Source: Gloeophyllum trabeum ATCC 11539
Lineage: Eukaryota; Basidiomycota; Agaricomycetes; Gloeophyllales; Gloeophyllaceae
Reading direction: 5' to 3'
Length of the DNA: 64,000 nt
Assembly: GCF_000344685.1 (NCBI RefSeq)
Contig: NW_006920414.1
Span: forward strand, 1,420,677-1,484,676
Positions 23,977 to 40,400 of this stretch are shown in pieces. Numbering within the stretch: position 1 is the stretch's first letter; each line of letters opens with the position of its first letter. The notes under the pieces were generated by a model that saw only the letters and a program-made list of their open reading frames with translations, had not been told where the DNA came from and searched no databases. A program made the position numbers and the translations under genes.

Positions 23977-25761
23977 CGCGAGTCGTAAAGTCGTGACAGT
24001 CTAGCTTGAGGAGACGGGCTGTGCCGCAAGTCTTAAATACAAGGGCGGTGTGCAAGTAGTGAGAATCGTGACGCGTCTCTTTGGAAAGAGGCTCCACCGG
24101 GGGGCCCCTCGCTCAATTTATGCTGCAGGCGAGTGTGCGTTGTGTTGTGGGCTGCGTTCCGCACCGGACCTATCGCGCAGCGTCGGAAGTGCCTAGAAGC
24201 TATGCGGGTGTGCTGGGTGGACGTCATGCGACTGGCCCGGGTCCAGGCCGGAAGGCCCCGGTCAAGATTGGAATGCAGATCGCGCCCCGATCGACGAGTC
24301 CTCCTGATTCTTGGCCTCTGCACAATAGGAGGCTTTGTGTTTGCGAGGCTTCGTTCTGGCGTATTATTGTCGAGACGTGCTCACTGTCATCGTCAATGAC
24401 AAGGGCGCGGGAAGACTGACATTGCATACAAAGAAAAAGCAGCACAAGACGGAGTGAACACTCTGAGAACCGCAAAAGGTAGGCGGGAGTTATATTGTGA
24501 AATAATGTATGTCGCCCTTGAAAGACGAAAGGCTGAGACCCGGCGCCCCTGCATCCTTGCGAGTCATTGTAGCGGTGCAGTCGGAACACGAAAGGTCCGA
24601 AGAATGGCGGGCCGTCCGTCCGGGAATGCATTCCCCAAGTGTGCTCAGGACACTCCTGGCGGAAGCTAAGAGAGGGGCAGCGGCAAGGGGTACCGCAGTG
24701 TGAGCGTGGAAAGAGATACATGTCCATACCAGCAGCCATCGTTAGCCCCCGCCCGAGAAGACATGTTGTCAGAGAAGTCTCGACGGGCACCGTTTGGCGT
24801 GGCAAGTGTCCTAGTGATCTTGGGCAGCATTCTCTCGTACCTGGTGCCAATGTCGCTCGTCTCGCGTATAGGAAATGCTTGACTCGTTCTCAGGATAATG
24901 GTGGAGGAAAGCCGACTGTGAACATGACAAGTTAAGAATCAAAGTTAGTCCAGCCTGGAGGGTGCCCTTCGTGGAATTGTATCTGGTAGACGTCGAGAGG
25001 CAAAGGTGCGAAACACTTTGCCCCAGATGCAAAGACACGCCACGGTCACGTCCCGCGGCTCAGCGCCTTCATCACGTTTGACATAAGGCTGCAGCTTGAA
25101 CGGAAATCACAACCTGTAGGAATTCCTTGGGGAATGAGTATTCGGGCCGTGTCACATCAAGATGAAGTGAACCAAGTCCTTACGGGTCCATCTGCCGAAT
25201 TGATACATCGAGCAGTAACATATTGCTAGGCCAACCACCACAGGTTGAGGTCGTACTGCATCAGGTGGTGGATCAAAGGCGTCCATGATGAGAACAGAAA
25301 GTGCGCAGAAGGGTAGTCCGACAGGGTCCCGTCTTATGAGATGGACGAGACAAATGGGGGAGAAGGCTTGCGTTATCGACCGAGTATCAGCGTGAGACTG
25401 GCCACGCCGACATTACAACGCCAATCAGCCTGGCTGGGGCCCTGGCCAGAATAACAACAGCACCATTGCTCGTGCAAGGAGAGCGTCGAGGGACGATACC
25501 AGTGCAGAGGACACTGGATATAGGTGGTCAAGGCGCTCGAGAGGCGTGAGGAAACAGGCCGGGCTTGGGCCGGTTGCCAGGAGGCGTTTATTGCTGCTCG
25601 CTGTGTAACCCGTCCGACGGCTACGTCTGTGATAGATCGCGTCCGCCGCTGCCATCGTCGTCGCCATCGACAGCGCCTGGAGTCTGCATGTGCCTTGTTT
25701 CGGCCAGGATTGCGCAGACATCGAGCCGCAGCCGCACGATCTGATTGCTCTGCTTTGTTCC
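23977..25761. other. Long intergenic region upstream of the PAK gene
   Basis: This 1.8 kb stretch holds the promoters of the small gene at 23976 and of the kinase gene. Many short overlapping frames exist on both strands, several only with non-ATG starts; none shows a family motif. A hydrophobic stretch encoded near 24790-24870 has no ATG start that I can support. Confidence 0.45.
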
Positions 25762-28365
<2,604 letters not shown>

Positions 28366-28930
28366 ATGCTCCCTCAGGGGACTGGTGCTCCTTGAATTAT
28401 CCTTTCGTTCCTCTCTTTCCGCTGTTTCTGGATGTTTTCAGTTCTCGTGAGGGATAAATACCAAACACACCACTGTAGTTCTCTTGCATTATATCACCAC
28501 TGTCATCTCACAGACCCAAGACGTACCGGTCTTCTGGCTTAGCTGATCACTCCTTTAGTGTTGTCAATCTGTTCGGTCCTCTCATAGGAACATGTATATC
28601 CTCCAGTTGTGATATCTATATCTTCGCTCTTTGCGGCGTCTCACCAGGGACAAGTACAAAAGTGTGCAGTAGAGACCGTTGTCATGGGGTGTTTATGAGT
28701 GAAACACCCTCTTCTAAATTCTTCGAGCATGTCCGTCGACGGCAGTTTCCAGTGAACTGGCCATGGTCTATTGAGGATCATAATAAGTTAATACACATTT
28801 AGTCATACACCGTGAGCGTCGTTGACAGCGATATTGATACATGTTTGTTCCAATGTGAAGGCTTCTACAGATATACGCATATTCTCCGAAATACAATGAA
28901 GAGATGAATGGAGTTGCAAGGGTATCTGGA
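28366..28930. other. Convergent 3' intergenic region between PAK and tel1
   Basis: This 565 bp AT-richer stretch separates two convergent genes. It should hold both terminators and 3' UTRs. I see no gene in it. Confidence 0.5.
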
Positions 28931-31900
28931 TCAGTAATGGGGTCCCCAGCCTTTCAGAGGTGGGTTAGTTCCGTCGCAGTTCGCGTTGAAAGGGCGGACC
29001 CACCGGGGAAGATAGTAGCAAGATTGACAGGATCAGTGGCTTGGGCAATGAGGTCGTTGACTGTGTATTCTACGCTGAGTGATTTGTCGAGTTTCTTAGC
29101 CACGGACGTTAGAGCGCGGTCAGCTGCCTCGTCGGCGGAACCACTTGTCATGTCGATTCCGATCGCCATCCGAGTTCCGTCGGGGAACGTCGGTGCAGAC
29201 TCTCCCTGAATCCGTTTGATTTTGAGTTCACTCGCAGTCCTATCAGATACCCCAGCATAAGTTATGGAACATGACGGTTGATAGGAAGACCGTAGCGTAC
29301 CATGAATGCAGGGGGTCATATTTGAACACCTCCAGGACCGTCATGATCACCTCTGAACCGTCGCGCAAGACTCGCAAGGTCTCTTCGGCACATCTCTGAA
29401 ATACGCCTTGGGTGCCAGACATGCCCATGCCGTCGACCATGTCAGCAGTCATGCGGAATGGGACGCGCTCTGGCACGGGTAGAAGCTTCCCCTGAGGATG
29501 ACAGAATTAATACCAAGAACTATCAGAGAATCTGGCTCCCCACCTGGTCGAACGCGATACCCAAATCGATATGCACAACCTGGCCAGTACTGTTGTCCAG
29601 CAGAATATTGGAGGTGTGTCTGTCACCTAAACCCAAAATATGCCCCACTATGGAAGTGGTGGCGATGCTCCTGGTATAGTTCAGACGTTTGCTAAACCAC
29701 GACATAGGGTTCTTGTGTTTCTCCGTGAAATAGTGCCTCATGACAGGCCTGAATCTCTTGCGAATGTCCAGGAAAAGGTCCACAAGTGGCTCAGCCTGGC
29801 CACCGCACTCCTTGCGTTTCTTCACTAGCTGACTGTGAACCTCCTTGTGCGACATGTCTTCCGGTCGGTATCTAACCGTCTGGTAAGTTCATCTGGGAAC
29901 CCATCATTGGTAGGCATTGCGTACCTTATATGAGCAGCGAACAGCCAAGACTGCAGAGGCGTAGTATTCTTCACGAACTGAATAACTCCTGCTTGAGAAG
30001 CTAGAGGTATTACTTTGTAGCCACGAACGTTAAGGTCGCGTTTCCGCGTCTCGACGTCCCGGCGTAACACGATGTTCACGAGGTCAAAGACTTGTTCCAT
30101 GACCGCATCCTGACGCAGGTCATCCCCACCTTCGCCCTTGAACTATGGACTGGTAAGGGACTACTCGCGAACAGCTGGGTGCACTCACCAATTGTTTGTA
30201 TCTTTCGCCGTCGCTTCCGATGCAGTTGATGATTTTAGGGAGATTAACGCCACCGGCGGTTTCGAAGGTACTCTCATACTTGTTGATCCATATGCAATCG
30301 GAGTACTGCATCGTGGGATCAATAGGTGTTTCCGCCGTCATCACTGGGACATCGTAGTCTTGGATTTTCCGGATAAGTAAATCATCCGGTACCTGGAAGG
30401 GCCCTTTCTGACTCTTGTCATACTTGCTATTCTTCTTGATAGGATATTTAGCCCACTGGAGGGAGGCATTGCACAGAGATTCTATGCGCTCGATTCGGTG
30501 TCCAGTTGAAGGGTCTTCACGAAGACGGTCGAATATGTCTGTTGCAGCACTGGCACGGTCGATCTGCGAGGATGGAGATTCATGGCGCGCCGAGTGTCGT
30601 CTGTTGGCTGACGAGGATTGGGACTGTGAAGGCGCTTGTTCGGCTCGCAGACAGTAGACTTGATATAGACTATGGAAAGGATGTTCTTTACACATACGGA
30701 TGAGCAGAGCCCGCAGGGTGCTCTGACCAGTCCCCTCGGCGTGGTTCTTTGAAAGCCTTGCGGACAGCTGATGAGCCAGGAAAACAAATTTGCGAGATGC
30801 GACACGATCCAGAGCAGAACGGACCCTCGGCTGCAATGTCGCATTATCAAAGTTCGCAAACCAGAGGGAACACAGGCGGATGCTTCCGTCATCATCGAAG
30901 TCGTCCGACGCTTCAAGATAACAAGAATGCATGTCCACCGCCTGTTGGATGAACGCCTCGAGCGCACTTTGATGATGTTTCCAGCGATCTTCGTCTAGCC
31001 GAAGAAGTTTTTCCGCTTTTTCTTGGTCACGCGCTAGTGCATTATACTGGCTTGTACCCGCCGGGAACTTCTCCATCTCGCGTTTTCTTTGCTTTATCTC
31101 CTGTATCTTGCGGTCCATGTATACCTTCCACCTGAGAGCATCATCAGACTTTGATATGGCACTGTATTGTCGCTCAGCAAACATCGCGCATTGCTGATAG
31201 ACGATAGCTTGAGAGCTGTGACGTGACTGCGAACCGCCGACCGGAGCGATGTAGGCCACGGCGGGGTCGAAGTAATGGGATAGGATGTCGGTTGGCTTTT
31301 GTAAACACGCCTCGGATGTCCATGTTCCCTATTGTAAGATATCCTAAGTCCTGATGATCGAAAATGAAACGTGTCTTGACTTACCAGTCGGGCTAGCAAC
31401 ACAGCTCTGCTATCGGCAGTAAGCGTTTCCTGGTCAGAATGGGACACGGAAGAACCAAGTATTTCTTGCAGTAATTGCACTGCCAGCTTTTGTTCGTTCT
31501 GCAGCCAGAGAACATGGGCAAATTCTTCCGACACTTCCAAACTAGGGTCTCCTTCCAATCTCTGAGCGCGAATTACGGAGTTAAGAGCGACTTGCAGCTG
31601 TCGGGAGTCTCTGGCAGCGGCTGAGAGTCTAACTAGACACTTCTTTTCGATGTCGATAATGCTCTTGAAGAATGGCGTCACCAAATTTCCTATCAATTCT
31701 CGTTGTTCTCTTTGGGCTGCAGATCGAAGAAGCGAAACGCGAGTGGCCATTATACTCTCTAGATCAGTGAAACTGAACCACTGTCAATGGGGCCATGAAA
31801 TCCAAGAGTACGCGTGACTCACTCGAAACCAGCATGAATACCATGGAATATTGACCACTTGTCCAAATCAATGTTTTTCCGTCGCAGATTCTCCTGGAGT

Positions 31901-34900
31901 TCGTTTGTCCTCCATCTGCAAACCTCTGACAGGCACATCAAATTCCTGGCAACTTCACGTATTTCCACCAAGTTCTCGTCACCGAGACCACGGAGTCTCT
32001 CCAGTTCTGCCCGCAACCCAGAGTGAAGCGTCGAGTTGACAACCTGTTGGTCACGCTCCCGATGCACCGCCCGTAGGGCCTTATAGAGCGGAGCGCCGTT
32101 GTTAAGAACTTCCGTTTGCTCCGGAAGATCCCAAGTTTCTGTCCTCCAACCGAGGTCATAGTTGAAACGTGAGGAGGGGGTGTGAATTGCGCCGGCCACA
32201 GACACATCCGGCATTCCAATAGCCATATGGTGGAAGCCAAATGAATGTAGAGACTGAATAATACCCTCTGCGTCGGAAGGGCTGGCAGCCCCAGCCTCGA
32301 TGCTGGCGCCATGGAATTTGAAAGCTTTATCCCACTGATGCTCGTGGTGGAACCGCTTCAGAAGAAATTGATGGAGGTCTCTGGTCTTGATGCCGTAGAA
32401 GCCGTCGGGCTCGTCGATGCGGCTGTAGATTTCGTAGAGAACTTGCTCGTCGACTGCGGTTGCTTCCGTGGGCGTATATTCAATGGCTAGTTCGAGGAAG
32501 AGCAAAGCTGTCGTATAAGCCCCGAACTTCAAGCATGATTGACTGAGCAATGTATAGTCGAGTTCAAGCCATTTGTCGTATGCCAAAGCATCACTACTGT
32601 CTGGAGAGAAGTGCCGAAGATGGAGGATAACATCCACTACAGCCCTCAAAGACGACGTGTGGACGCCTTCTAGCGATAAAACTGCCATAAGATACTCGGA
32701 GACGATGGTGCGAGTGTTGCTATCCTCTTGTTTGCGTCGTGAAACCTCCAGAACAGTGTGGATGAGGACGGGAAGCACTTGTTCTGCGAACTCTACATCG
32801 TCCACGACGACAGAACATAACTGAGCGAAGAAGCGGTCCTGAGCTGCAAGCACATCGCAGAATAACTTGGTGACAGTAGTGATCCAAACCGGAAAATCCT
32901 TTGATGAGTGAACGATTGCTTCTGCCATCAGATCTTGGATTTGACAGGAAGCAGCGATGCGTGGAGTGACAGGATGTGCTTGAAGGAATCGTAGCTCTCC
33001 GCGGATATCAGTGGACCAGCTCCGAGGTTCTAAAGTGGCTGGCGTACAGACACTGATAAGTAGGCGGAGGGTGCGGTAAGCGCCGCTCGCGCGAGATGGA
33101 GAAGGACTATCAAGGAGGGAAAGCAGAGCCAGGATGATTGGTCGATATGTCAAAGCCGTCCCTAGGGAGCCCGCATCCGCATCTTTCTTGCGACCATAAC
33201 GTTGATGTCTCGTCCTCAGAGTCTCTGGAGCTGGCTGATCGTTCGCGAAACTCTCAATACGCCCTTGAGCCAGGAAAAGCAGCTCCGCAAAAGCTTCAGC
33301 ATCCTTGTCCTGTATGGACTCTGGAGAAGGGATGCATTCCTTCAGACGCCAGAAATCAGAGATGGCAAACCGCCTACTGTCCGCGCTACTGAGAGAATCG
33401 CGGAGACGTCTGACTAATCGGAATTTGTTGCCCAACATGCGGTGGTCCGCTAAGACGGAGGATATATTATCCCCCGTAGTCGTGTCGTAGATGGCTCCTA
33501 GCGGTGCTGAGGGCTCGCGAGGCCATGCAGGTAGCGCCTTCAGGACCTGAGGACGGATCGAGTCAATATCAGAGAGTATCACGGTCTGTGCTTCGATCCA
33601 TTGCAACAAGTCGGAGCCCAGTTGAGAAACTGTTCTATCTTGGGAGTCCATCATATAATCATGGGCTATGCATGAAATGCGAACAACAACGTTTGGGAAG
33701 CGCGGGTCGCGATCCGAAGCTTTGATGTAGACTCCAAAAGCCCATTCAAGCATAGACTGAGCCGCCCTTGCTAGATCACTCTGACAGAGCAGGATAGTGC
33801 TGCCATTGATGAACGTCCTGAGTAGAGTCATGTCTCGAAACAAGGACGCTTGTGCTGCTACCCAGATCAGAATTCCATTGATGAGACGCTTTTGTTCGTT
33901 CAAGAGGGGAGAGCGCTGGATATCTGAGAATAGCTGGTGCATCAAATGATATGAGACCGACTCGACACGAACTTGAGGTGCTAAACGCAGCAGCCATTTC
34001 AGTGAATGCAGGATAGTTGTGGCACTGAAACTCGGAAGATTCGGCTCGTGGGCGGGGAAAGCATCGCGGGAGCGGTAGTGGGAAAGGTCCTGAAAAGTTT
34101 GAACTGCTTCATCGCCGATTGCTCTGAGGGCATTCACGATTGATCCATCCTGAGAGAAGTCTGGGTCGTTCACAGTTCGAAGCATAGCAGCGATAATGCA
34201 ATCGGCTCTCTGTAAGATATACTTGTCAAAGTTATGAGCCTCCTGCATATCTGAGACTTTTTCAAGGAGAACCTGGCGGAGATCCTCCACCTTGGCCTCC
34301 GGGTCGGACATGTGATCTTCGACCCAAAAGACAAGCTGATGCCCAATGATGTCCGGAAAGCACTCCCAGATACCCTGCGCGACTGTTTTCTGAATTGCCT
34401 TGCAATGATTCGCGAATAGTTTCTTCCCATGTGCTACAGTAGATGGCGAACCTCCAGCTAGAAGATTCGTGGGCGAAAATTGCAGGAATGTGGCTTCAGC
34501 ACACGCACGCCGATCAGTGTAACCTAGCAGGTGCGGAGGAAGTCGGAGGAAGTCAAGTTCCCCTTGTCGTATAGAATAAGCAATTTGAGACGCGTAGGCT
34601 TCGAATAGCTGGGAGAGGCTGGGTAGACCCATCCTTTCCGAAACACAGAGTAACACTGCCTTAACATGAGCGTTGTACGCCACTGTGTACAAGCAGGTCT
34701 CCAAAAGATGCCAGTAAGAGCCGCGCCTGACAGCTGAGCTAACCACCATTATGTTGCCGAGACACAGCAGGCGGGTTAGCATGTGCTCCAAGCTAGAAGC
34801 CAAAGATTATTTCAGGAAAGCGGATATGATCTATGGAACTGACTGACTTTCCGAGATCGGTGCATAGCGACTTCGTGACGCTCGTATACAAGGGCAGGGG

Positions 34901-37900
34901 ATCGAGCTTGTTCGCATAAGCCAGACGAAACAATCGAGCGTTCAGAACGGCTGCTCTAAAGCGTACTCGCACGTCCTTGTCTGCACACAATGTAGGAAGA
35001 ATGGCAGTCGGAAAGGAATCTGGTTCCTCTACATCCTCCTCGTCGTCTAACCTCAGTCTCCAAAACCGCTGAGTTGGATCTTGAGAGAGGTATCCGTCCA
35101 AAAATCTGGCAATGTGATCTCGGGTTTTCCACGACGATATCCTGCCAGTCTGTAAAGTCTCCTGGAGCCATCGACAAAGTGTAAGCACCCGCCCACCCAC
35201 ACTCTCCGGGGAAAGGTCGCCGTCATTCTGGTCCAACCAGATATGCGATGTTGAGCCAAGGAATTGAATGACCAGCACTTGCAATCTCTCGCTATGAGAG
35301 TATAGATATGGAATTAGTAAAGCTTCGACCTTATCCAGAAACTTCTCGAGTATGGAGACACTGATAGTCAGAGTCCGCATTCGAATACTATGGAAATACG
35401 GGCCAGCGTATGCAAGGAACTTCGTGTCGCCGGATTGCAGGAAAATCTCTGATAGCTCCTTGTCTCGAGTCGGCTCGCCGCAAGAGGATTGCAAGATTGG
35501 TGCGACAGAGAGAAAAAGTGTACAAGACCTGATGAGGTCGAGGCGTTCCATGGACGTATCGTCAGACGGCTGGATTTCTGTAGCGCGAGTCATCCGGCTA
35601 CGGGCATATGTTTCTGCAAAATCGTCTTCGTCTTCCAGCATTCGGGATGCGGCGAATGTCGCAGAAGAAGTATGACATCCCAGAGCAGCCCTGGTGACGA
35701 TTCTCATGTTTTCGAGCATCCCGGCAAATGCATCTTGTACCTGAAACAAAAAATCTTTGAGTAGAACAAAGGGCACGCAACAGAAGGGGCTCACATCACT
35801 GCTTTGCCAAACAAGACGCTGCAGGCATCTACGAGATGCGACATCTCTTGCACTATTGTCTGACCCTCGTAGAACTCTCCTGAGTATTTCTCTCTTGATT
35901 CCAGTGCCTTCACCGGCAGGCAACATCGTCTCCCATATGTCGTCTTCTTCCGTTTGTAGCTGAGCCAAAGCCAAAGGTTCTAGACCAAGAACGAGCGACA
36001 GTCTTTCCGCGTCTGTCAGTTTACTGTCCGTAAGTAATGGTTTGAGCTGTGAGACGACTCTGCAAGCAGCTTGAATAACTCGTCTGTTACTTCGGACTCC
36101 GTTTAATACGAGGCAGTGTTCAAAAATGAGAGCGACCGCAGCCAAATCCAGATCTCGCCTGGCCCTCTCGGCCGTCATTTTCATGTCTTGAAGAGCGCCC
36201 CATCGAACGGAGACGTCTTCAAGCAACTTGAGCAGAAAGGTGGAGATCCTCCGGTCTCGGGCTCGAGGTTCGCTGAGGTCTGCATCACCCTGCATCGTAC
36301 CGGAAGACCCATCAGACGCATGGTCGGCTTTCGAAGTAGTGGTTTCAGAATAACGAGGAAGGTGGGCATCCAGAAGATAGTCGCGTATGACGGAGCACTT
36401 CTGTTCTTCGATTACCGTATGGGTTATTAGACAATCTGGGAGCAAGATGCGACATATGACATGAGCCCGCCTGCCAACGCCGCGGATAGTCTGAAGTAGG
36501 CTTAGAACATCGTCCACCGTGTGAGATGGCGCGGAGGACACGGCTCTAACGGATCCTTCGCCAACTCGCCACACTTCGATCAACCAACTGAGGACCTTCT
36601 CCTCCAGCTGCATTCGGAACAGTCTCATGTCCTGACTTGCTATCTTGAGGCAGGTCCCTAGGAATGCACACACGGAGTCGCTCGGATATGTCGGGCCTTG
36701 CACGTCCAAATCCCTGGCCAGCAACTCTATCTCGGATAATACGCATTGAGGAGACACCAAGTGCCTGGCTGCCTGAAGCAGCGTATATCCCGCATGGCAA
36801 GCAGCGCGACATATTAGGGCCACGTTCGCACGTCGGACAAGATGCGTCCAGATAGCATCCCAGCTGCCTTGATCAAAACGCTTAGCAGTATTCGAACCGT
36901 CTTGACGGCCAACAGCATAAGCTATGGCAGCGAGAGTAAGGAACACCCAAGACTGCGCGACAGCATCGTCGATGGATATGTACTGATTCAAAAGGTCCAG
37001 TACAGCTCCCCGGTGATCAGCATGCAAGATCATCCAATGCCGGTCGATGAAAAATAGAAGTAGCTGCAGCCTATACGTCCGGATGCTAGTCTGTGGCTCA
37101 TTCTGTATGGAGACGAGGAGGGTTGCTATAGGATTCTGCAGCCTCGCTCGTTTGCCGTCATTCCTGGTCATCGTGGCAAGTGATCCTCGCATCGACTCGG
37201 ACAAGACCAGTAACTAAATGGCATTGTAAGCACCAGGCGTCTGGGAGCAGAACAGAACCGTAAGGCGTACCTTTGCCAGGCAGTCCGCCTGCAATTCTAA
37301 AACAGCCCATGTCAGGGCATGACTTGCGCTAAATTCCCTGCCGTAGCGGAAAGTATGAGCGACAAAAGCCCCAGTTGGTTCCTCCACGGCGCCTTCATCC
37401 GTCGGAAGAGCCAACTGCAGCCGTATGGCGTCCAATGGCAAAGGTTCGAGACCACGTCTGCTCCCAATCTCCATATCTAGCGCTTGCCATAATTTTCCCA
37501 CTCCTTCAGCCCACGACGTTGCAGCGTCGGAATCCTCGACCATTGACATGGTGAGGTAAGGAAAGAGCAGTTTCAGATTCGCTAGCAAACTCTCCTTCAA
37601 CTTCTTATTCTTGGTTGCCATCAGTTCGACCAGCCCGCCCCAAACGTCGGAAGCAAATTTATGGACTGCAAGGGTCTTGTTCAAAGCTATATGACCTAGG
37701 GTGGCCGATAGAGCGTGCAAACAGTCGTGGTATAGGCTAGAATCAGACGGGTACATGTCAATGAAACGTCGGAACCTAGAAAGGATGGCTTCAGGGAGGC
37801 GTGGGTGCTCTTGGGATAGGAAGGGTGCCGCGTTCGAGCGCAGTAGGATAGAGAGGATCGTCATGGATTCTACCTGCTCCGGAGACACTGCTTTGACGGT

Positions 37901-38608
37901 GCGACCGACATGTCGACGAGTAGCGGTGCTATGCCTGTCTTTGAGGATGGGTCGAAGACGCTTCCTAGACGATCCCGGAAGAGTAGTAGGATGTCGTTGA
38001 TCCTGATCGGGGTCACCAGAGTCATGACCATCGGCGTCATCAGGCTCCTCAGCAGAAGCTGAGTCGTCTTCATCCAGAAAGCTATTCAAGGGGTCGCCAA
38101 GAACAATATTGAACGTCAAGCGTACGATGTCAACCCACACAGCGGCCTTGAGATGATCCAGATGCGGATGGAAACTCACAACACAGCGAATGGCTTTGAG
38201 GAAGTCCAACGCTACAGGGGCAAGCAAATCCGTGCTGCGATACGCCACTTTGTGCACGAGTCTGTCCAGTATAGAATGAATGACCTTCGAATTCATCCTG
38301 TGCACGCTCCGTTCAGCAAGCCACCGCACAGTGGAGGCAGCTTCTCCGAGCCTGCGCCTCGCCGCCGCCCCTGGACCCACAGCTGATTCCAGCGAGCCCT
38401 TCCCAATAACATCCTTCTTTTCCTGATCAACCAGGGTAAAAAGAGCTTGAAATATAGCCAGCCAGGCCCTGCCCTTCCCGTCAGGGTCTACGGAAAGAAC
38501 GGCTGAATCTCGAGCAAACGTCGTCTTCAGCGTCTCCAGCGCTTCTTGGCGTTCTCTAACCTTGTCGCTTCCGAGTTGAGAGACCACATTCTTCAGGTTG
38601 TTATTCAT
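28931..38608 (-). CDS. tel1: Tel1/ATM checkpoint kinase (PIKK family)
   Basis: Eleven exons, starting 37271-38608, give 3,040 residues with whole codons. Tel1 is recruited by the MRN complex to double-strand breaks and short telomeres and phosphorylates SQ/TQ sites. The N-terminus ([20 protein letters not shown]) matches the TAN motif of Tel1/ATM. A long helical HEAT/FAT solenoid follows. The kinase domain holds [18 protein letters not shown] (ATM type, not Mec1/ATR type), [37 protein letters not shown] with the catalytic loop, and [15 protein letters not shown] closes it: [20 protein letters not shown] to IFPGWGPHY, with the last 20 bases in their own exon. The intron at 35742-35795 is in frame and has no stop, so its retention would add 18 residues. 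Confidence 0.95.
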
Positions 38609-38677
38609 GAAAGGGGGAATGTCCGACCAGGCAGTAGTGTGGTCACTGTGGTGAACTCAAGCGGTGAAGCCGCCACA

Positions 38678-38684
38678 CGACGCG
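38678..38684 (+). promoter_or_regulatory. CGACGCG element upstream of tel1
   Basis: CGACGCG lies 70-76 bp before the tel1 ATG, close to the position of the same 7-mer upstream of rad9 and pif1. Nearby ACGTGACGT resembles the CACGTGAC seen before pif1. Function is inferred only. Confidence 0.35.
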
Positions 38685-39608
38685 ACTCGTATCCGTACGT
38701 GACGTAAATGTGTGTGACATGTCATGTGAGTCTTATTGACCTTGGTCACAGCTTTTGCAAAATTTTCTGTTTTGACCACGACGACTATGTCGGTCTGCTT
38801 CACTTCATCGCACAAAGAAATTCTGTTCTGACGCGAATCCGGGAACGAACTGATCGATGTTCCTATGCCTTCTGATGTGCTCAAAGTTTTCGCTCTAGCG
38901 CTGGCCTTTTTCTGCCCGAGCAGTCGAGTTATCTACTCTGTTTCGGTTCTGGTGACAGGCCTATATCAAAGTCTTCATCCAACTAATCATTGGACGGAGA
39001 AGTGACGTTGAGAAGTGCAGTCCTTAGACAAAGGAGGACTGTCATGGTTTTGTCTCACTGCACATCCGTTCCTCTTAGTACATCGAGCCCTGTGTACGGC
39101 GTAAGCTTCTGTAACTATACAGCATATCTGATGTACCCCCTAGTACGAGCATTCAATCGTACCTGTATGAGGATGCATAGTCACGATAGGGAGCCCTTTC
39201 GCCTCTGAAGGTTACAGGGATGACTGTCGCCCATTTTTACCCACATGTGGGCGTCCGAGTCACTATCTCGCGGATTCCTCAAGAGGCCTTACTGCTTCTT
39301 GTGCACCTTGATTCAGATACATTCGACGATATCTGAGAACTCAAATCTGACTCGCCTAAAGCCCGACTTGCGCCCGACCCGACCAGTTCTGTGTATGCAT
39401 GCGCACACTGTTGCACATGGAGGACGTCTCGCAACTGGACGCAGCGGCCTTGATCAGTCATTTCTGATGTGCAAAACTGCCGCAAAAATAACGTCGATCC
39501 TGAAGCGTAACAGACGAGTCATATTACTCCGGAGTTACGGTCAGGGGCATAGTGATGGGATTCCGAGACCATGGGGCTAGGCGCTAGCGCGTGGATATAT
39601 CAGAGGGG

Positions 39609-39614
39609 TATATA
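39609..39614 (+). promoter_or_regulatory. TATA box of the GPI protein gene
   Basis: TATATA in the context GGGGTATATAGACC lies 83-88 bp before the ATG, followed by a CT-rich leader just before the start codon. Confidence 0.55.
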
Positions 39615-39696
39615 GACCGGAAGAAATGAGCAAATCCAGCCAAAATTCCTTCCCTACCCTCCGTCCCCTTTATCTCGAACACTGCAGACGACCGCC

Positions 39697-40400
39697 ATGG
39701 TTGGCAAAATTTCCGTTCTTTTGTTTGCGAGCGCCATCGCCCTTAGCTGTGAGTAATCCGAGTTACTGAAGCAGGCATGAGGTGCTCATCGATCAATACC
39801 TGCAGCATTGCCTGCTCATGCACAGACGTCCCTTTATCTTCCGGGGTTTGACGATCAGCCCCTCAGCGCCAGTGTACTAGGTACCGATAGCAATGGACGG
39901 ACAACCTGGGAGATCGTTCAAGGCACGCCGACAGCCTCGGGTCAAGAAGAATCATTCCCCGCCACAGGTGGGTTCCCCCTGTTCTCATCATAATATGACC
40001 TAGTAATTGACTTTCACGACGCCGTACAGCAACTCTTATCGAAGGCCCCAACGACGCTGTAATATCCTACTCTGCAGGAGATGTGCAGGCCTTGGAATCC
40101 TGCGCATTGTCCAACGGCGTAGCCAATTGCAACATAGTCGCGAATCAAGACGGCGAACCGTTTACCGCTGAAGGGACGGAGACTGTTTCTTACATGGTGG
40201 TTGGCTTTGCTGCCCCCACTGGGAGCCCCAGTACTACTGAGGCTAGTATGACTCCGAAAGTCTCGACTTCCGGTGGGTCAGGGACTGGTTCAGGTACTGC
40301 TGCGTCTCCGTCCAAAACTAGCGGCGCGCTGGGCCTCAAACAGTTTGCATCAGGCTTCGCTGGTATTTTGGCAGCAGGCGCTATCCTGTGTTTGCTTTGA
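39697..40400 (+). CDS. Secreted GPI-anchored surface protein
   Basis: Three exons (39697-39748, 39806-39967, 40030-40400) give 194 residues. A signal peptide (MVGKISVLLFASAIALSALP, cut near AHA-Q) is split by the first intron. The mature domain of about 130 residues contains LYLPGFDDQPLSASVLGTDS, a single pair of Cys (in ESCALSNGVANCN) and YMVVGFAAPTGSPS. A Ser/Thr/Gly-rich stalk follows (SGGSGTGSGTAASPSKTSG), then a hydrophobic C-terminus (FASGFAGILAAGAILCLL) with no basic tail, as for GPI attachment. Related proteins are widespread in Agaricomycetes but have no assigned function. Start context CGCCATGG is strong. Confidence 0.85.

Larger units (their letters stand above)
38609..39696. other. 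Divergent intergenic region between tel1 and the GPI protein gene
   Basis: About 1.1 kb holding two promoters. Near tel1 it contains CGACGCG and ACGTGACGT; near the GPI protein a TATA box. No coding frame with motifs is seen. Confidence 0.5.

Noticed and set aside
24639..24935. Plus-strand frames with a hydrophobic stretch upstream of the PAK gene
   Set aside because: They need GTG starts, overlap each other in different frames and have no other support.
35742..35795. Tel1 frame could be read straight through as coding
   Set aside because: The 54 bases carry GTGAGC and TTTCAG splice signals and code for hydrophobic sequence not fitting the helices; treated as an in-frame intron.
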